From CADEED01 sp963711635 (GTDB taxonomy: Bacteria; Pseudomonadota; Gammaproteobacteria; Steroidobacterales; Steroidobacteraceae): a DNA stretch of 64,000 nucleotides. The notes under the pieces are model-generated. The model was not told where the DNA came from. It saw only the letters and a list, made by a program, of their open reading frames with translations, and did not search any database. Position 1 is the stretch's first letter, and each line of letters begins with the position of its first letter. Where the stretch lies: positions 124,001 through 188,000 of the forward strand of contig CAVQEZ010000001.1 of NCBI GenBank assembly GCA_963711635.1, given 5' to 3'. Made by a program: the position numbers and the translations under genes. This document shows positions 29,538 to 37,957 of this stretch, piece after piece.

Positions 29538-30860
29538 TCAGCGCGCTGCCTGAAGACCTTTGGGCGGCGCACTTCCCAGCGAGTCGAGGACTCGGTTCAG
29601 CGCATAGCTGCCCAGGCTGAGCCCTTGTGCCGGCTCGCCGTCCAGCGAAACCACCAGCGCGCGGGCACCTTGCCCGTAGCCGATAAAGAACGCGGACCGC
29701 TCAGGGATCGAGACGAGGTAGAAGTCGCGCTCCAGGCGTCCTTCACGCGCGTGTTCCCGTCGCGCTTCGACCGCAAGGCTGGCGATTGCCGTGTTCGAGT
29801 AGCCGCCCGCTTTCCAGGTCCCTGCGTCGTTGTAGACCAGGAACGAATCGACGACTGCCTGCTCTCCCTTGCGCGTGATCGGCACCACCAGGGACGAGGT
29901 GCGTTGCGCGAGAAGGCCCTCGGGCTGTTCGCGTGCGTCGACGAGTCCGGCCGCTGTGATCGCGACAATGGGAATGGCGGGGGCCACCGTGAACTCTCCC
30001 GCCTGCGGCCTGCCATCGCTGCCCAACACGTCGCGACGCCGCATCGCTGCGTCGATCACCGGTTTCGCGCCCTCCAGGGCCGCGGCAAAACTCACGGGAG
30101 TGAGGGATATGGGCCGCGCATTCGCCAGCGGAACCGGAGCAGGAACGCCCGTGGGCGCGGGCTTGTTGATGCGCCGCATCTTGTAGATGTCGTATTTGTG
30201 AATCGCGGTGATGGGCAGGCCCATGCCGACGCGTGGATCGACGTAAACCTGGTACGGATGCCACTTCTCGCTCAACGACGATGGCCGGTCCGGATTCAAC
30301 GGCGGCCACGGATCGAAAATGCGCACCTTGTGGTTTTCGGCGTCATGACCCGTGATGATCAGCGCGTGCTCGCCCTTGGGCAGATCGTCACGTGGCGGAA
30401 CGATCCCAGCGTAATTCCACCGGATGATCACCGGGCGCCGCTGCGCGATTTCATGCGCGATGGCGGCTTCGGGCAACACCATGCCCTCGCCCACCTGGTC
30501 GCTGTCGATGCGATACAGCCACGGTTCGAAGGGCTGGTCACAGCGCGTCAGATCGCTGCATCGTTCCTCGAAAGTGCCGAAGTTGATCCGCCGCGTGAAC
30601 CGCTTCTGCAAGCGGTTATGAACCCGGGAAAGTCCGTAGACCACCGTGAGCTGCTGGGTGATCGGCGGATCGGGACTTTCGTTCTGAAATGCCCGCACCG
30701 CCATGGTCGAAACCGCCGCCCAGCACAGATTCACGCCCTGCTGCTGCTCGCGCTGCAACTCCAGCACGCTGGGACCGGCACCGCGCACCGTCGTCGGGCA
30801 AAGGCATGCGGCCGCGCAGGCCACGACCACCGAGCTACTCGCAAAGTTAGAGGCCTTCAT
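29538..30860 (-). CDS. Exported papain-like (C39-type) cysteine peptidase
   Basis: 440 aa from ATG 30860 (AAGGA 7 nt upstream). Signal or lipoprotein-like N-terminus MKASNFASSSVVVACAAACL CP. Catalytic Cys in QQQGVNLCWAAVSTMAVRAF, His in KGEHALIITGHDAENHKVRI, and Asp in RIFDPWPPLNPDRPSSLSE give a papain-like triad in the right order. The second half (about residues 230-440) is a separate, unrecognised domain that may bind substrate or be a prodomain (LVVPITRKGEQAVVDSFLVY). It sits divergent from an unknown gene with a 131-bp gap. Likely periplasmic or secreted. The substrate is unknown. Confidence 0.75.
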   Translation of the reverse strand: MKASNFASSSVVVACAAACLCPTTVRGAGPSVLELQREQQQGVNLCWAAVSTMAVRAFQNESPDPPITQQLTVVYGLSRVHNRLQKRFTRRINFGTFEERCSDLTRCDQPFEPWLYRIDSDQVGEGMVLPEAAIAHEIAQRRPVIIRWNYAGIVPPRDDLPKGEHALIITGHDAENHKVRIFDPWPPLNPDRPSSLSEKWHPYQVYVDPRVGMGLPITAIHKYDIYKMRRINKPAPTGVPAPVPLANARPISLTPVSFAAALEGAKPVIDAAMRRRDVLGSDGRPQAGEFTVAPAIPIVAITAAGLVDAREQPEGLLAQRTSSLVVPITRKGEQAVVDSFLVYNDAGTWKAGGYSNTAIASLAVEARREHAREGRLERDFYLVSIPERSAFFIGYGQGARALVVSLDGEPAQGLSLGSYALNRVLDSLGSAPPKGLQAAR

Positions 30861-30991
30861 ATGAGATCCTTCAGCGGCGACCGCCGCTGGTGCGATGCGT
30901 CAGTGCGCATCTGTAGTGTTTGCAGGCAGACTGGCGCTGGCCAGCTGCCACGTCCATAGAATCCAAAACCAGAAACGGAGACAGCACCCCC

Positions 30992-31501
30992 ATGTTATCC
31001 AACACAGAATCCCCGGCTTCCACCGGATCCATCTCACCGGCGATTTCAATTTCATCCGATGACGAGCCCACGGAGATAACCAGCGACGGGTTGGTGGCCA
31101 GCCCCTTCCTCAACGCGATCCGCGCGCGATTCATCGGCAGCAAACCTGCCACGCCGATATACCCCGGCGTGCCGCAGTCGCAGGCCGTGGCCAAAATCAT
31201 GCAGGAATTTCCCGAGGCACTGAATGCCATGTTGGATGTCCTCGAGAACGGCGGGGTATTTCCCGCGAGCCCGACGCCGCAATCAGCCCTTGCACTGGTC
31301 ATTGAGGCAGCCAAGCCCAAGGTCCCGGGCGGTAAGGGATGGCCCAACGACAAGTCGACGGTCCCCAGCGAATGGAGGACCGAGTCGTTCGTGAAGTTCC
31401 GTCGTTACGAAATCGCCTCGGCGATGAACCTCATGATGCAGGCGTACCACCACAGCGGAGTTGCCGGCGGCACCACCGGCTTCCCGCCTGAGAAACCCTG
31501 A
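30992..31501 (+). CDS. Unknown protein divergent from the papain-like peptidase
   Basis: 169 aa from ATG 30992. No signal peptide; the N-terminus is Ser/Glu-rich (SNTESPASTGSISPAISISS). The middle contains a helix AVAKIMQEFPEALNAMLDVL and the C-terminus YEIASAMNLMMQAYHHSGVA. No family recognised. The last 219 nt lie antisense to the end of the winged-helix/TPR regulator gene, so one of the two 3' ends may be overextended. Its position suggests a possible partner, substrate or inhibitor of the peptidase (inference). Confidence 0.55.
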   Translation: MLSNTESPASTGSISPAISISSDDEPTEITSDGLVASPFLNAIRARFIGSKPATPIYPGVPQSQAVAKIMQEFPEALNAMLDVLENGGVFPASPTPQSALALVIEAAKPKVPGGKGWPNDKSTVPSEWRTESFVKFRRYEIASAMNLMMQAYHHSGVAGGTTGFPPEKP

Positions 31502-33853
31502 CAACCGATGCTTGAGCGACGCCGCCGTGCTCGCGTTCTTCGCGCGCACGGCGGCGAGCAGCTCCTGGTAATCCTTGCGTCCACGCAGGGACTCGAAATA
31601 CGGCTGATGCTCGGCCAGCCAGGCCTCGGTCCAGCCGCGCTCCACGGCGACATTCAGCGCCCGCATCGCCTCCTCGCCTTTGCCGCGCATGGCGGCGACC
31701 TGCGCGCTGAGCGCCTGCAGCCCGTAAGTCCGCACGCCGGCGCTGGATACGCGGTCGATGAGCGCGGCGAGCTCCTCGAGGCGGCGATCTGCGCCTTCCG
31801 CATCGCCGGTGGCGCGCAGCGCCGCGGCCGTCACCAGTAGATAGGACCAGCCATCGCGTGCCTGCCACGGGCTGACGAGGTCCTCGGGATTGAGCCTCGG
31901 CGAGGCCAGCGCGCGATCGACCAGGGCACGCGCAGCCTTCGCGTCGCCGACCATGAGCCTGGCATTCGCGACCTCGAACAGGATGGTCGGCTCGTCACTG
32001 TCGATGAGACCGTTGCGGCGAAGGAATTCATCCAGACCCTTTGCCCCCGCGGTTTCGATCGCCGCGCTGACACCGGCGAAGGTGAGCGCGGTGTTCTGTT
32101 TCGTGCCGCCGGGATTCGCCACGCGTGCGCGTTCGTACACCTTGGCGGCATCGGCGGGCCGTCCAATTGCCACCAGCCAGCGCCCGCGATCCCCCTGGAT
32201 GTCGCCCACGTCCTGGCCGCGCTCGAGCGCTGCGTCGCTCCACTTCAGCGCGACATCGAATTTGCCGCGGCTTGCCTCCATCGAGCTGGCGACGCTGTAC
32301 ACCCAGGGTGATTCGGGTTCCAGCGCCCGTGCCTTCGCACACGCGGCCTCTGCCTCCGGATATTGTCCGAGGTCGGTGAGCCCCATGCAGCGGTAGGCGT
32401 GCATGCCGAAATCACGCGGATCCAGCGTCGACGCGATCGTGTAGTAGGTCAGCGCTTCGCGCGGTTCGGCGGACGTCAGGTAGTAGAAGCCGAGCGCGCT
32501 GGCTGCGGCAACGGAATTCGGTTCGATCTCGAGTGCTCGCCGCATGTCGCGCATGGCTCGTTCGCGCTGGCGCATGGCGACCAGGAATCCGCCCCGCACC
32601 ACGTAGATGTCGGCGAGCTGCGGCGCGAGCTTTTCGGCTTCGGCGAGCAGCGCCTCGACCTGCGGCGCGAGGTCCTCGATGCGCTGGCCGGTGAAATAGC
32701 GCTGGTTCGACAGCGCGCGCGCCAGCCACACCTTGGGCAGCGCGAAGGCCGGGTCCGCCTCGATGGATCGCCGATACAGCGCGATGGCCTGCTGGTTCGA
32801 GGGCGCATCCAGCTTTCCGGCGTGACTGCGTGCGATGAGATACAGCCGCTGCGCCTCGGAGTTGGTACTGCGCCGGCCGGCAAATCGCTGGTCGGTCTCC
32901 GGCGTTATCCGCAACTCGAGATTTCCGGCGACGGCGCGGGCAACCTCCTCCTGGATGCGCAGCACGTCACCCGCCTCCACGTCGTAGTTGCCCGACCAGA
33001 GGTGGTAGCCGTTCTGCGTATCGATGAGCTGGACGGTGATGCGCATGCGATCGCCCGAGCGCCGCAACGAGCCTTCGAGGATGTGGCTGATATTGAGCTC
33101 GCGGCCGATCTTGCGGACGTCGGTCTCGCGATCCCGGTACGAAAACGCCGAGGTGCGTGCCACCACGCGCAGCGTCGGAATCTGCGCCAGCCAGTTGGAG
33201 GTTTCCTCGGTGAGGCCGTCGCAGAACACCTGCTCGGTCTTTCCGGAGGTGAGATCGATGAACGGCAGCACGGCGATCGAAGCCGCCTGCGGCACGACCG
33301 GAAAATGCGGTGCGAAGCGCCAGACCGCGGCCATCACCGCGAGCGCTGCGGCCGCCGCAATGGCCACCCAGCCGACCGAGCGCACCCGCGCCGATTTCGG
33401 TTGCAGCAAAGGCGTGCCAGTGGCCGAAGGGGTTTCCGTGCTCAGGAACGCGAGCGTCGGACTGCGCGGCGTCACCGCCGGCGCCGACACCGGCGCGATC
33501 AGCCGGTAGCCCTTGCGCGCCACGGTCTCGATGTAGCGCGGCGGATCGTCGGTGTCGCCCAGCGCCTTGCGCAGCTGCGACAGCGACTGGTAGATAGACG
33601 CGGTGCCGACGACGACGCCAGTCCACACGGATTCCAGCAATTCATCCTGGCTGACCACCGTGCCCTGCGCCTGCGCCAGGCGCATCAACAACCGCATGGT
33701 GCGCGGCTCGATCTTGACGCGCTCGGATCCGCGCGCCAGCGAATCGTCGCGCGGATCGACCAGCCAGTCGCCTATCTGCACGGGGTCGTTCGCCATCGCC
33801 GGCATCGGCTCGGTTCCATTGAGCACCGCAGGGTCCGTGAGGATAACAGGCAT
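31283..33853 (-). CDS. CadC/HilA-like winged-helix regulator with TPR sensor domain
   Basis: 856 aa. The N-terminal OmpR-type DNA-binding domain (about residues 25-120) includes IEPRTMRLLMRLAQAQGTVV, SIYQSLSQLRKALGDTDDPP and YIETVARKGYRLIAP. A single membrane segment follows at about 165-183 (GWVAIAAAAALAVMAAVW). Then comes an adenylate-cyclase-like/TolB-type domain (AVLPFIDLTSGKTEQVFCDG; YDVEAGDVLRIQEEVARAVA) and TPR repeats. This is the common transmembrane one-component regulator layout. The last ~70 residues, antisense to the unknown gene at 30992-31501, do not look like the family and may be read-through of a lost stop. Confidence 0.85.
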   Translation of the reverse strand: MPVILTDPAVLNGTEPMPAMANDPVQIGDWLVDPRDDSLARGSERVKIEPRTMRLLMRLAQAQGTVVSQDELLESVWTGVVVGTASIYQSLSQLRKALGDTDDPPRYIETVARKGYRLIAPVSAPAVTPRSPTLAFLSTETPSATGTPLLQPKSARVRSVGWVAIAAAAALAVMAAVWRFAPHFPVVPQAASIAVLPFIDLTSGKTEQVFCDGLTEETSNWLAQIPTLRVVARTSAFSYRDRETDVRKIGRELNISHILEGSLRRSGDRMRITVQLIDTQNGYHLWSGNYDVEAGDVLRIQEEVARAVAGNLELRITPETDQRFAGRRSTNSEAQRLYLIARSHAGKLDAPSNQQAIALYRRSIEADPAFALPKVWLARALSNQRYFTGQRIEDLAPQVEALLAEAEKLAPQLADIYVVRGGFLVAMRQRERAMRDMRRALEIEPNSVAAASALGFYYLTSAEPREALTYYTIASTLDPRDFGMHAYRCMGLTDLGQYPEAEAACAKARALEPESPWVYSVASSMEASRGKFDVALKWSDAALERGQDVGDIQGDRGRWLVAIGRPADAAKVYERARVANPGGTKQNTALTFAGVSAAIETAGAKGLDEFLRRNGLIDSDEPTILFEVANARLMVGDAKAARALVDRALASPRLNPEDLVSPWQARDGWSYLLVTAAALRATGDAEGADRRLEELAALIDRVSSAGVRTYGLQALSAQVAAMRGKGEEAMRALNVAVERGWTEAWLAEHQPYFESLRGRKDYQELLAAVRAKNASTAASLKHRLSGFLRREAGGAAGNSAVVVRLHHEVHRRGDFVTTELHERLGPPFAGDRRLVVGPSLTARDLGLGCLNDQCKG

Positions 33854-33866
33854 GGCGAGACAGGCC

Positions 33867-34166
33867 TCAGCCGGTGGACCGGCGGCTGAAGAAACTGGTG
33901 CCTAGCAGCACCAGCGCCCAGACCGTGCCGGTCACGCTGGTCAATAACGCAGCGTACAGCCACAAATAACTGCCACCGACGCTGAGAGCCTTGAGCATGA
34001 TCGTGATGTAAGCCCAGAGTGCCCCTTGCAGCATCAGTCCTAGTGCCGCGAACACCGTGAGCACGATACGGTGCCAGCGAATCCGGGCGTGGCTCGCGAG
34101 ATACAACATCGCAAGACACAGAGTGAAACCGAGGATGCTCATCAGGGCAACCTGGAGCGTTTCCAT
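33867..34166 (-). CDS. Small membrane protein
   Basis: 99 aa from ATG 34166 (TTG 34175 in frame as alternative). Three hydrophobic segments: LMSILGFTLCLAMLYLA, IVLTVFAALGLMLQGALWAY and LYAALLTSVTGTVWALVLL. It precedes the winged-helix regulator gene by 13 nt and is likely co-transcribed, so it could modulate it. Family not recognised. Confidence 0.65.
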   Translation of the reverse strand: METLQVALMSILGFTLCLAMLYLASHARIRWHRIVLTVFAALGLMLQGALWAYITIMLKALSVGGSYLWLYAALLTSVTGTVWALVLLGTSFFSRRSTG

Positions 34167-34208
34167 GGGGTCCAAGATTGAGGCGCGGAAAGTAACGCCT
34201 GAGTAACG

Positions 34209-34460
34209 TTACGAGGGGTTGGCTTTCCAGCCGCGTGGCTTGCGGTTGAAGGCGATCTCCACCTTGAAATCCCGTGCCTGGCATTTCGAGCAACGTAGCC
34301 GCGTGCAGGCCTGCCTGAGCGTGACGTTCCAGCCGAGGATGTTAGCCAGCGTACGCGGATCGATTTCCCGCTCGTGCCGGCATTTACGGCATAGAACGCA
34401 GATTACGTAAGACCCTGAGTGGTCTGAAAGTTTGTCGATGGCGCTGGCAGGCAGGGGCAT
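34209..34460 (-). CDS. Small zinc-ribbon-like protein
   Basis: 83 aa from ATG 34460. Cysteine pairs in VICVLCRKCRHEREID and in RLRCSKCQARDFKVEI form a likely four-Cys zinc site. The basic C-terminus (NRKPRGWKANP) suits nucleic-acid binding. No family name. It is separated from the next gene by about 40 bp. Confidence 0.65.
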   Translation of the reverse strand: MPLPASAIDKLSDHSGSYVICVLCRKCRHEREIDPRTLANILGWNVTLRQACTRLRCSKCQARDFKVEIAFNRKPRGWKANPS

Positions 34461-34558
34461 GCCGTGGATTTTTTCCGCCGGAGCGGCTCGCGTCCAACCA
34501 GCCTTCGAAAGCCCGGGCCACTGTATGAGGCCGCGGAGCTGCTGATACCCTGCCTCCC

Positions 34559-35014
34559 ATGCCCATCAAGACCTTCATCGAGCGCTGCACCTCGCCAGAT
34601 CAACCCGGCTGGCTCGAAATGCGCATGGCTCTCTGGTCCGATGCCAGCGCGCAGGAGCAGCGCGACTACATGACCATCTCGCTGGCGCAGCCGGAGCGTT
34701 TCCTGCAGCTGGTGATCTACGACGAGCGGCGCCAGGCGCTGGGTTTCATCGAGGGGTCGATTCGCAGTGACTACGTGAACGGAACCGAATCATCGCCCGT
34801 GGGCTTCGTCGAAGGCGTGTACGTGGCGCCGGCCTGGCGGCGCCAGGGCATTGCACGCCAGTTGTTCGCCGCGATCGGCGACTGGGCCCGGGCGCGCGGC
34901 TGCAGCGAGCTGGCGTCCGATGCGCTGATCGACAATCAAACCAGTCAACGCGCACATCGCGCGCTCGGATTTCGCGAGACCGAGCGCGTGGTGTATTTCA
35001 GCAAGCCGCTGTGA
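34559..35014 (+). CDS. AAC(6')-type GNAT N-acetyltransferase
   Basis: 151 aa. The GNAT fold has the acetyl-CoA loop in VYVAPAWRRQGIARQLFAAI. The pattern around it is that of aminoglycoside 6'-N-acetyltransferases: WLEMRMALWSDASAQEQ, GFIEGSIRSDYVNGTESSPV, GCSELASDALIDNQTSQRAH and ALGFRETERVVYFSKPL. Known reaction: acetyl-CoA-dependent acetylation of the 6'-amino group of aminoglycosides. A chromosomal copy may have another native substrate. The REP-like inverted repeat follows directly after its stop. Confidence 0.85.
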   Translation: MPIKTFIERCTSPDQPGWLEMRMALWSDASAQEQRDYMTISLAQPERFLQLVIYDERRQALGFIEGSIRSDYVNGTESSPVGFVEGVYVAPAWRRQGIARQLFAAIGDWARARGCSELASDALIDNQTSQRAHRALGFRETERVVYFSKPL

Positions 35015-35018
35015 AGAA

Positions 35019-35130
35019 TGGGGACATTCCTCATTTGCTAGTTGGAGTCCGGCGCATCGACGAGGTGCGTTGGGTGAAACGCTTCACTACGTCCCCTTTT
35101 GCCGCTTCGCGGGCAAATGAGGGATGTCCC
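35019..35130. repeat. 112-bp element bounded by 19-bp inverted repeats (REP doublet-like)
   Basis: GGGGACATTCCTCATTTGC (35019-35037) and GCAAATGAGGGATGTCCCC (35112-35130) are inverted with one mismatch. They sit between the convergent acetyltransferase and hypothetical genes. The GGGGACATTCC and ATTTGC words recur at both ends of the element at 37.4-38.0 kb. This looks like a REP/BIME unit mobilised in trans by a REP-associated (RAYT) transposase, not present here, and may double as a bidirectional terminator. Confidence 0.7.
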
Positions 35131-35132
35131 CC

Positions 35133-36068
35133 TCACTCCGCCGTGAAGGTCAGCTTGGACAAAACCGCGCGTGGCGCGCCGCTGCAATCCACGCTGCCGC
35201 GAGTGCCGGCGCGCGTCACCTGCTCCACGTTCACGCTGCAGGCCGAGATATCGATGGGCGGCACGATGCGGCCGCCGAGCACCAGATAGGGCACGATGTC
35301 CGAGCCCGTGGCGCCATCGGCCACGGGCACCCGCAGCAACAGATACTCCTTGTCGCCTGATCCGTATTCCAGCAGCGCCGTGCGCACGCCGTTTTCGTAG
35401 GAGTACATGCCGGGTGCAATCGAGTGACGCCCCGCGAGGTCCAGCGGCAGCGTGTACTCGCGGCCGGCATACGTGAATTGCGCGCTGCCGCCGCCGAAGG
35501 TGCCTTCCTGGCGCCGGGTGCCCTCGCCCATGCGCGCATTGCGCAGCACGCGGCCCTTCGTGACGGTGGTCGACGTCACGCCGCCCGGCAGCTTCGCCAT
35601 GGTGAGCACCGCCACCGGCGTGCCCGACGCGAAGCCCACCTTCTGCAGGTAGATAGTCAGCTTCTGTCCCGGTGGATAGACGTCGAAACCCAGGCCGCCG
35701 GGCATGCCACCCATGATCCAGTAGCGCCGCCCGCCCTGTTCGAACTCGAGCTCGGGCAGCTCGCCGCCGAAGTACATGTCGGTCATCGATGAGTCCTGAC
35801 CATGGCTGCCGAGCCAGGCGCCGATGATGGGGCGGAAGCGCCCCGAAGGCGTGCGCTTGTGCCCGGTGTAGTTTGCCGTGGTGAAGTACCACTGCGACGG
35901 GCCTGCGAGCTCCGCCTCGTCGTTCTGCGAGCGGGGCGCGCCGCCCATGATCTTGGCCAGCGTCGCGGGCGCATACGCGGACTCGTCGGTGTCCGAGACC
36001 GGCGCAGACGAAGACTGGGCGGACGCAACGCCGGACGCCAGCAGGAATATCACGAGCCAGTTACGCAT
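35133..36068 (-). CDS. Secreted protein of unknown function
   Basis: 311 aa from ATG 36068 (MRNWLVIFLLASGVASAQ, a clear signal peptide). Mature region: GPSQWYFTTANYTGHKRTPS, YWIMGGMPGGLGFDVYPPGQ, GGGSAQFTYAGREYTLPLDL. Two cysteines lie in the C-terminal quarter (ISACSVNVEQ, SVDCSG), probably a disulfide. The composition is that of a beta-rich periplasmic domain. No family recognised. The next gene upstream, 40 bp away, is a thioredoxin-like protein in the same direction. Confidence 0.72.
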   Translation of the reverse strand: MRNWLVIFLLASGVASAQSSSAPVSDTDESAYAPATLAKIMGGAPRSQNDEAELAGPSQWYFTTANYTGHKRTPSGRFRPIIGAWLGSHGQDSSMTDMYFGGELPELEFEQGGRRYWIMGGMPGGLGFDVYPPGQKLTIYLQKVGFASGTPVAVLTMAKLPGGVTSTTVTKGRVLRNARMGEGTRRQEGTFGGGSAQFTYAGREYTLPLDLAGRHSIAPGMYSYENGVRTALLEYGSGDKEYLLLRVPVADGATGSDIVPYLVLGGRIVPPIDISACSVNVEQVTRAGTRGSVDCSGAPRAVLSKLTFTAE

Positions 36069-36108
36069 GGGCCAACGATATCGGACCCATGACCGGGCGG
36101 ACATTGCG

Positions 36109-36402
36109 TCAGCTCGCAAAAATCGCCTCGATTTCGGCCGCGCTGCCGGGCCGCACCACGCGGCCCTTCTCCACGCCGGCCTCGAGGTAGACGAGCGTCG
36201 GCCAGAGCTTGACGCGGAACGAGCGTCCCAGCGGCCGGCCCTTGCCGTCCTCGATCTTGAGGTGACGCACGCTGGGATGCTTCTGCATGACGGCCTGGAT
36301 GTCCGGCTGCGCGGCACGGCAATAGCCGCACCAGCTGGTGCCGAATTCGAGCACCGTCGGCTCGGTGAATGCATCGACATCGGCGCGCGTGGGTTCGTTC
36401 AT
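36109..36402 (-). CDS. Thioredoxin-like protein
   Basis: 97 aa from ATG 36402. Compact thioredoxin fold without signal peptide: VLEFGTSWCGYCRAAQPDIQ with WCGYC at residues 24-28, and the cis-Pro in FRVKLWPTLVYLEAGVEKGR. Cytoplasmic thiol-disulfide exchange is likely. Same strand as the secreted unknown gene downstream and divergent from the alpha/beta hydrolase. Confidence 0.88.
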   Translation of the reverse strand: MNEPTRADVDAFTEPTVLEFGTSWCGYCRAAQPDIQAVMQKHPSVRHLKIEDGKGRPLGRSFRVKLWPTLVYLEAGVEKGRVVRPGSAAEIEAIFAS

Positions 36403-36589
36403 CGCGGCGAGAGTAGCCCGGAATTCCGGCGCGTGGAATCTTGCGCTTTTGTCGTAATCCCTGACGCTTCTTAAGCGATTCCCCTGACTCCGCTGCGAGC
36501 GCCCCACGTTTCTACGTACAACTACTGCCGGCATCGTATGGACAGCGCCGACGCGCTTCATGGATTCTGTGCGCTGCTGTGGAGGACGC

Positions 36590-37441
36590 ATGGCATCTAA
36601 CAACATTGTCCTGGTGCACGGGTTATGGATGACCCCGCTCAGTTTCGAAAACTGGGCGCATCACTACGGTGAACGCGGTTACCGCGTGTACGTACCGGGC
36701 TGGCCCGGCATGGAGCACGACATCCGTGTGCTGCGGCGCTGCCCCGAAAGCTACGCGGCGCTCGGCTTCCGGCAGATCGTGAATCACTACGAAAACCTCG
36801 TGCTCGGGCTCGACGAACCGCCGATCCTCATCGGACATGGCATCGGCGGGCTCGTGATCCAGGCGTTGTTGGACCGTGGCCTTGGAATCTGCGGCGTGGC
36901 CGTCGCATCCGCTCCCATCAGGGGAATCTGGACGCTTCCCTACACCAAGATGCGCGTGGTCACGCCGCAGCTCATTGCCTCGCAAATCACGCGCCGCTGC
37001 GTGATGCTGACGCCCTCACAGTTCCACGATGGCTTCATGAACACCGCGTCGCGCGAGGAGGCGCTGCGGGCCTACGAGCGCCATGCAGTGCCGGGCCCCG
37101 GCCGCGTGCTGCTGCAGGCCGGGCTCGCAAATCTCAATCCGTTCGCGGAGACCTCGATCAACGTGCGCCGCAATTCGCGCGCTCCGCTGCTGATGATCGC
37201 CGCTTCGCAGGATCTCATGGCGCCGCCGTCGGTGGTGCGGGCCAACGTGCGCGCCTACCGTGAGTCGATCGCGACCACCGAGTACAAGGAGTTCCCGGGC
37301 CGCACGCACTTCATCATCGCGCAGGGCGGCTGGCAGGAAGTGGCCAACTACGCGCTCGACTGGGTGCGCGATCAGGAGCTGTTGAAGCAGCGCGAAGCGC
37401 GGCGCATCGTGCGCGAGCTGCATGCCCGACAGGTGGCGTAA
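36590..37441 (+). CDS. Alpha/beta hydrolase with Gly in place of the catalytic Ser
   Basis: 283 aa from ATG 36590, chosen because GTGGAGGACGC precedes it. The fold starts NIVLVHGLWMTPLSFENWAH. The nucleophile elbow reads PPILIGHGIGGLVIQALLD: the expected GHSxGG has become GHGIGG. The acid loop LMIAASQDLMAPPSVV and the His in EFPGRTHFIIAQGGWQEV remain. Close relatives, as I remember them, have GHSFGG at this place. Ser AGC to Gly GGC is a single change. It may be a non-catalytic binding protein or a sequence error. Confidence 0.85.
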   Translation: MASNNIVLVHGLWMTPLSFENWAHHYGERGYRVYVPGWPGMEHDIRVLRRCPESYAALGFRQIVNHYENLVLGLDEPPILIGHGIGGLVIQALLDRGLGICGVAVASAPIRGIWTLPYTKMRVVTPQLIASQITRRCVMLTPSQFHDGFMNTASREEALRAYERHAVPGPGRVLLQAGLANLNPFAETSINVRRNSRAPLLMIAASQDLMAPPSVVRANVRAYRESIATTEYKEFPGRTHFIIAQGGWQEVANYALDWVRDQELLKQREARRIVRELHARQVA

Positions 37442-37957
37442 GAAATGGGGACACTCCCCGTTTCCTAGCAAACGGGGACGGACTGGGGCGTCGCTGCGCC
37501 TTCCGAGGGTTGACCCGCTCTGCTCCCTCAAGGTCGCGCGCGCTCGAAAATTTCCGGACGGAAATTTTGCGTTCCTTCCCGCATCTGAGAAATGCGCGAT
37601 GCATCGGGATCGGGCGTCCTGCGGATCGTCGGAGGCGGGTCACCCTCGAAAGGGCGCCCGTCCGCGGTCGGCGTGCCGAGGCGATCCTTTGCCGCCGGGA
37701 GAAGAGTGCGCGATTCAGCGCAGAACCAGACCGAGGCGTCCGCTTCCGACGAGCGGCCGCCGAAAATTTCCGTCCGGAAATTTTCGAAGCGCGCGCGACC
37801 TTGAGGGAGCAAAGAGAGTCACGCCGTGGGCAGGCGTATCGGCCGGAAAACCTAGACATGTCCCCGTTTGCCCGGAGACCGCACCGCACGCCTCCGCCAC
37901 CGCAACCCCTCAGGTCCGTCCCCATTTGCTAGCAAATCAGGAATGTCCCCATTTCTT
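37442..37957. repeat. 516-bp noncoding repeat element with nested inverted repeats
   Basis: No gene is supported here. Both ends carry REP-like words with hairpins: CCCCGTTT-CCTAGC-AAACGGGG near 37456-37477 and the palindrome ATTTGCTAGCAAAT near 37924, with GGGGACA/TGTCCCC heads. Inside, 37522-37568 and 37763-37810 are inverted copies differing by one base (start GCTCCCTCAAGGTCGCGCGC). Each arm ends in its own hairpin, AAAATTTCC-GGAC-GGAAATTTT. About 195 bp of unique GC-rich sequence lies between the arms. It is probably a non-autonomous mobile or REP-derived element. Confidence 0.75.

Noticed and set aside
29361..30959. 532-codon plus-strand open frame
   Set aside because: Antisense of the papain-like peptidase gene, which has signal peptide and catalytic motifs.
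32363..33889. 508-codon plus-strand open frame
   Set aside because: Antisense of the winged-helix/TPR regulator, whose domains are clear.
37314..37925. 203-codon minus-strand frame in the repeat element
   Set aside because: Its Arg-rich repeats are only the inverted DNA repeat read in frame; it also runs into the hydrolase gene.
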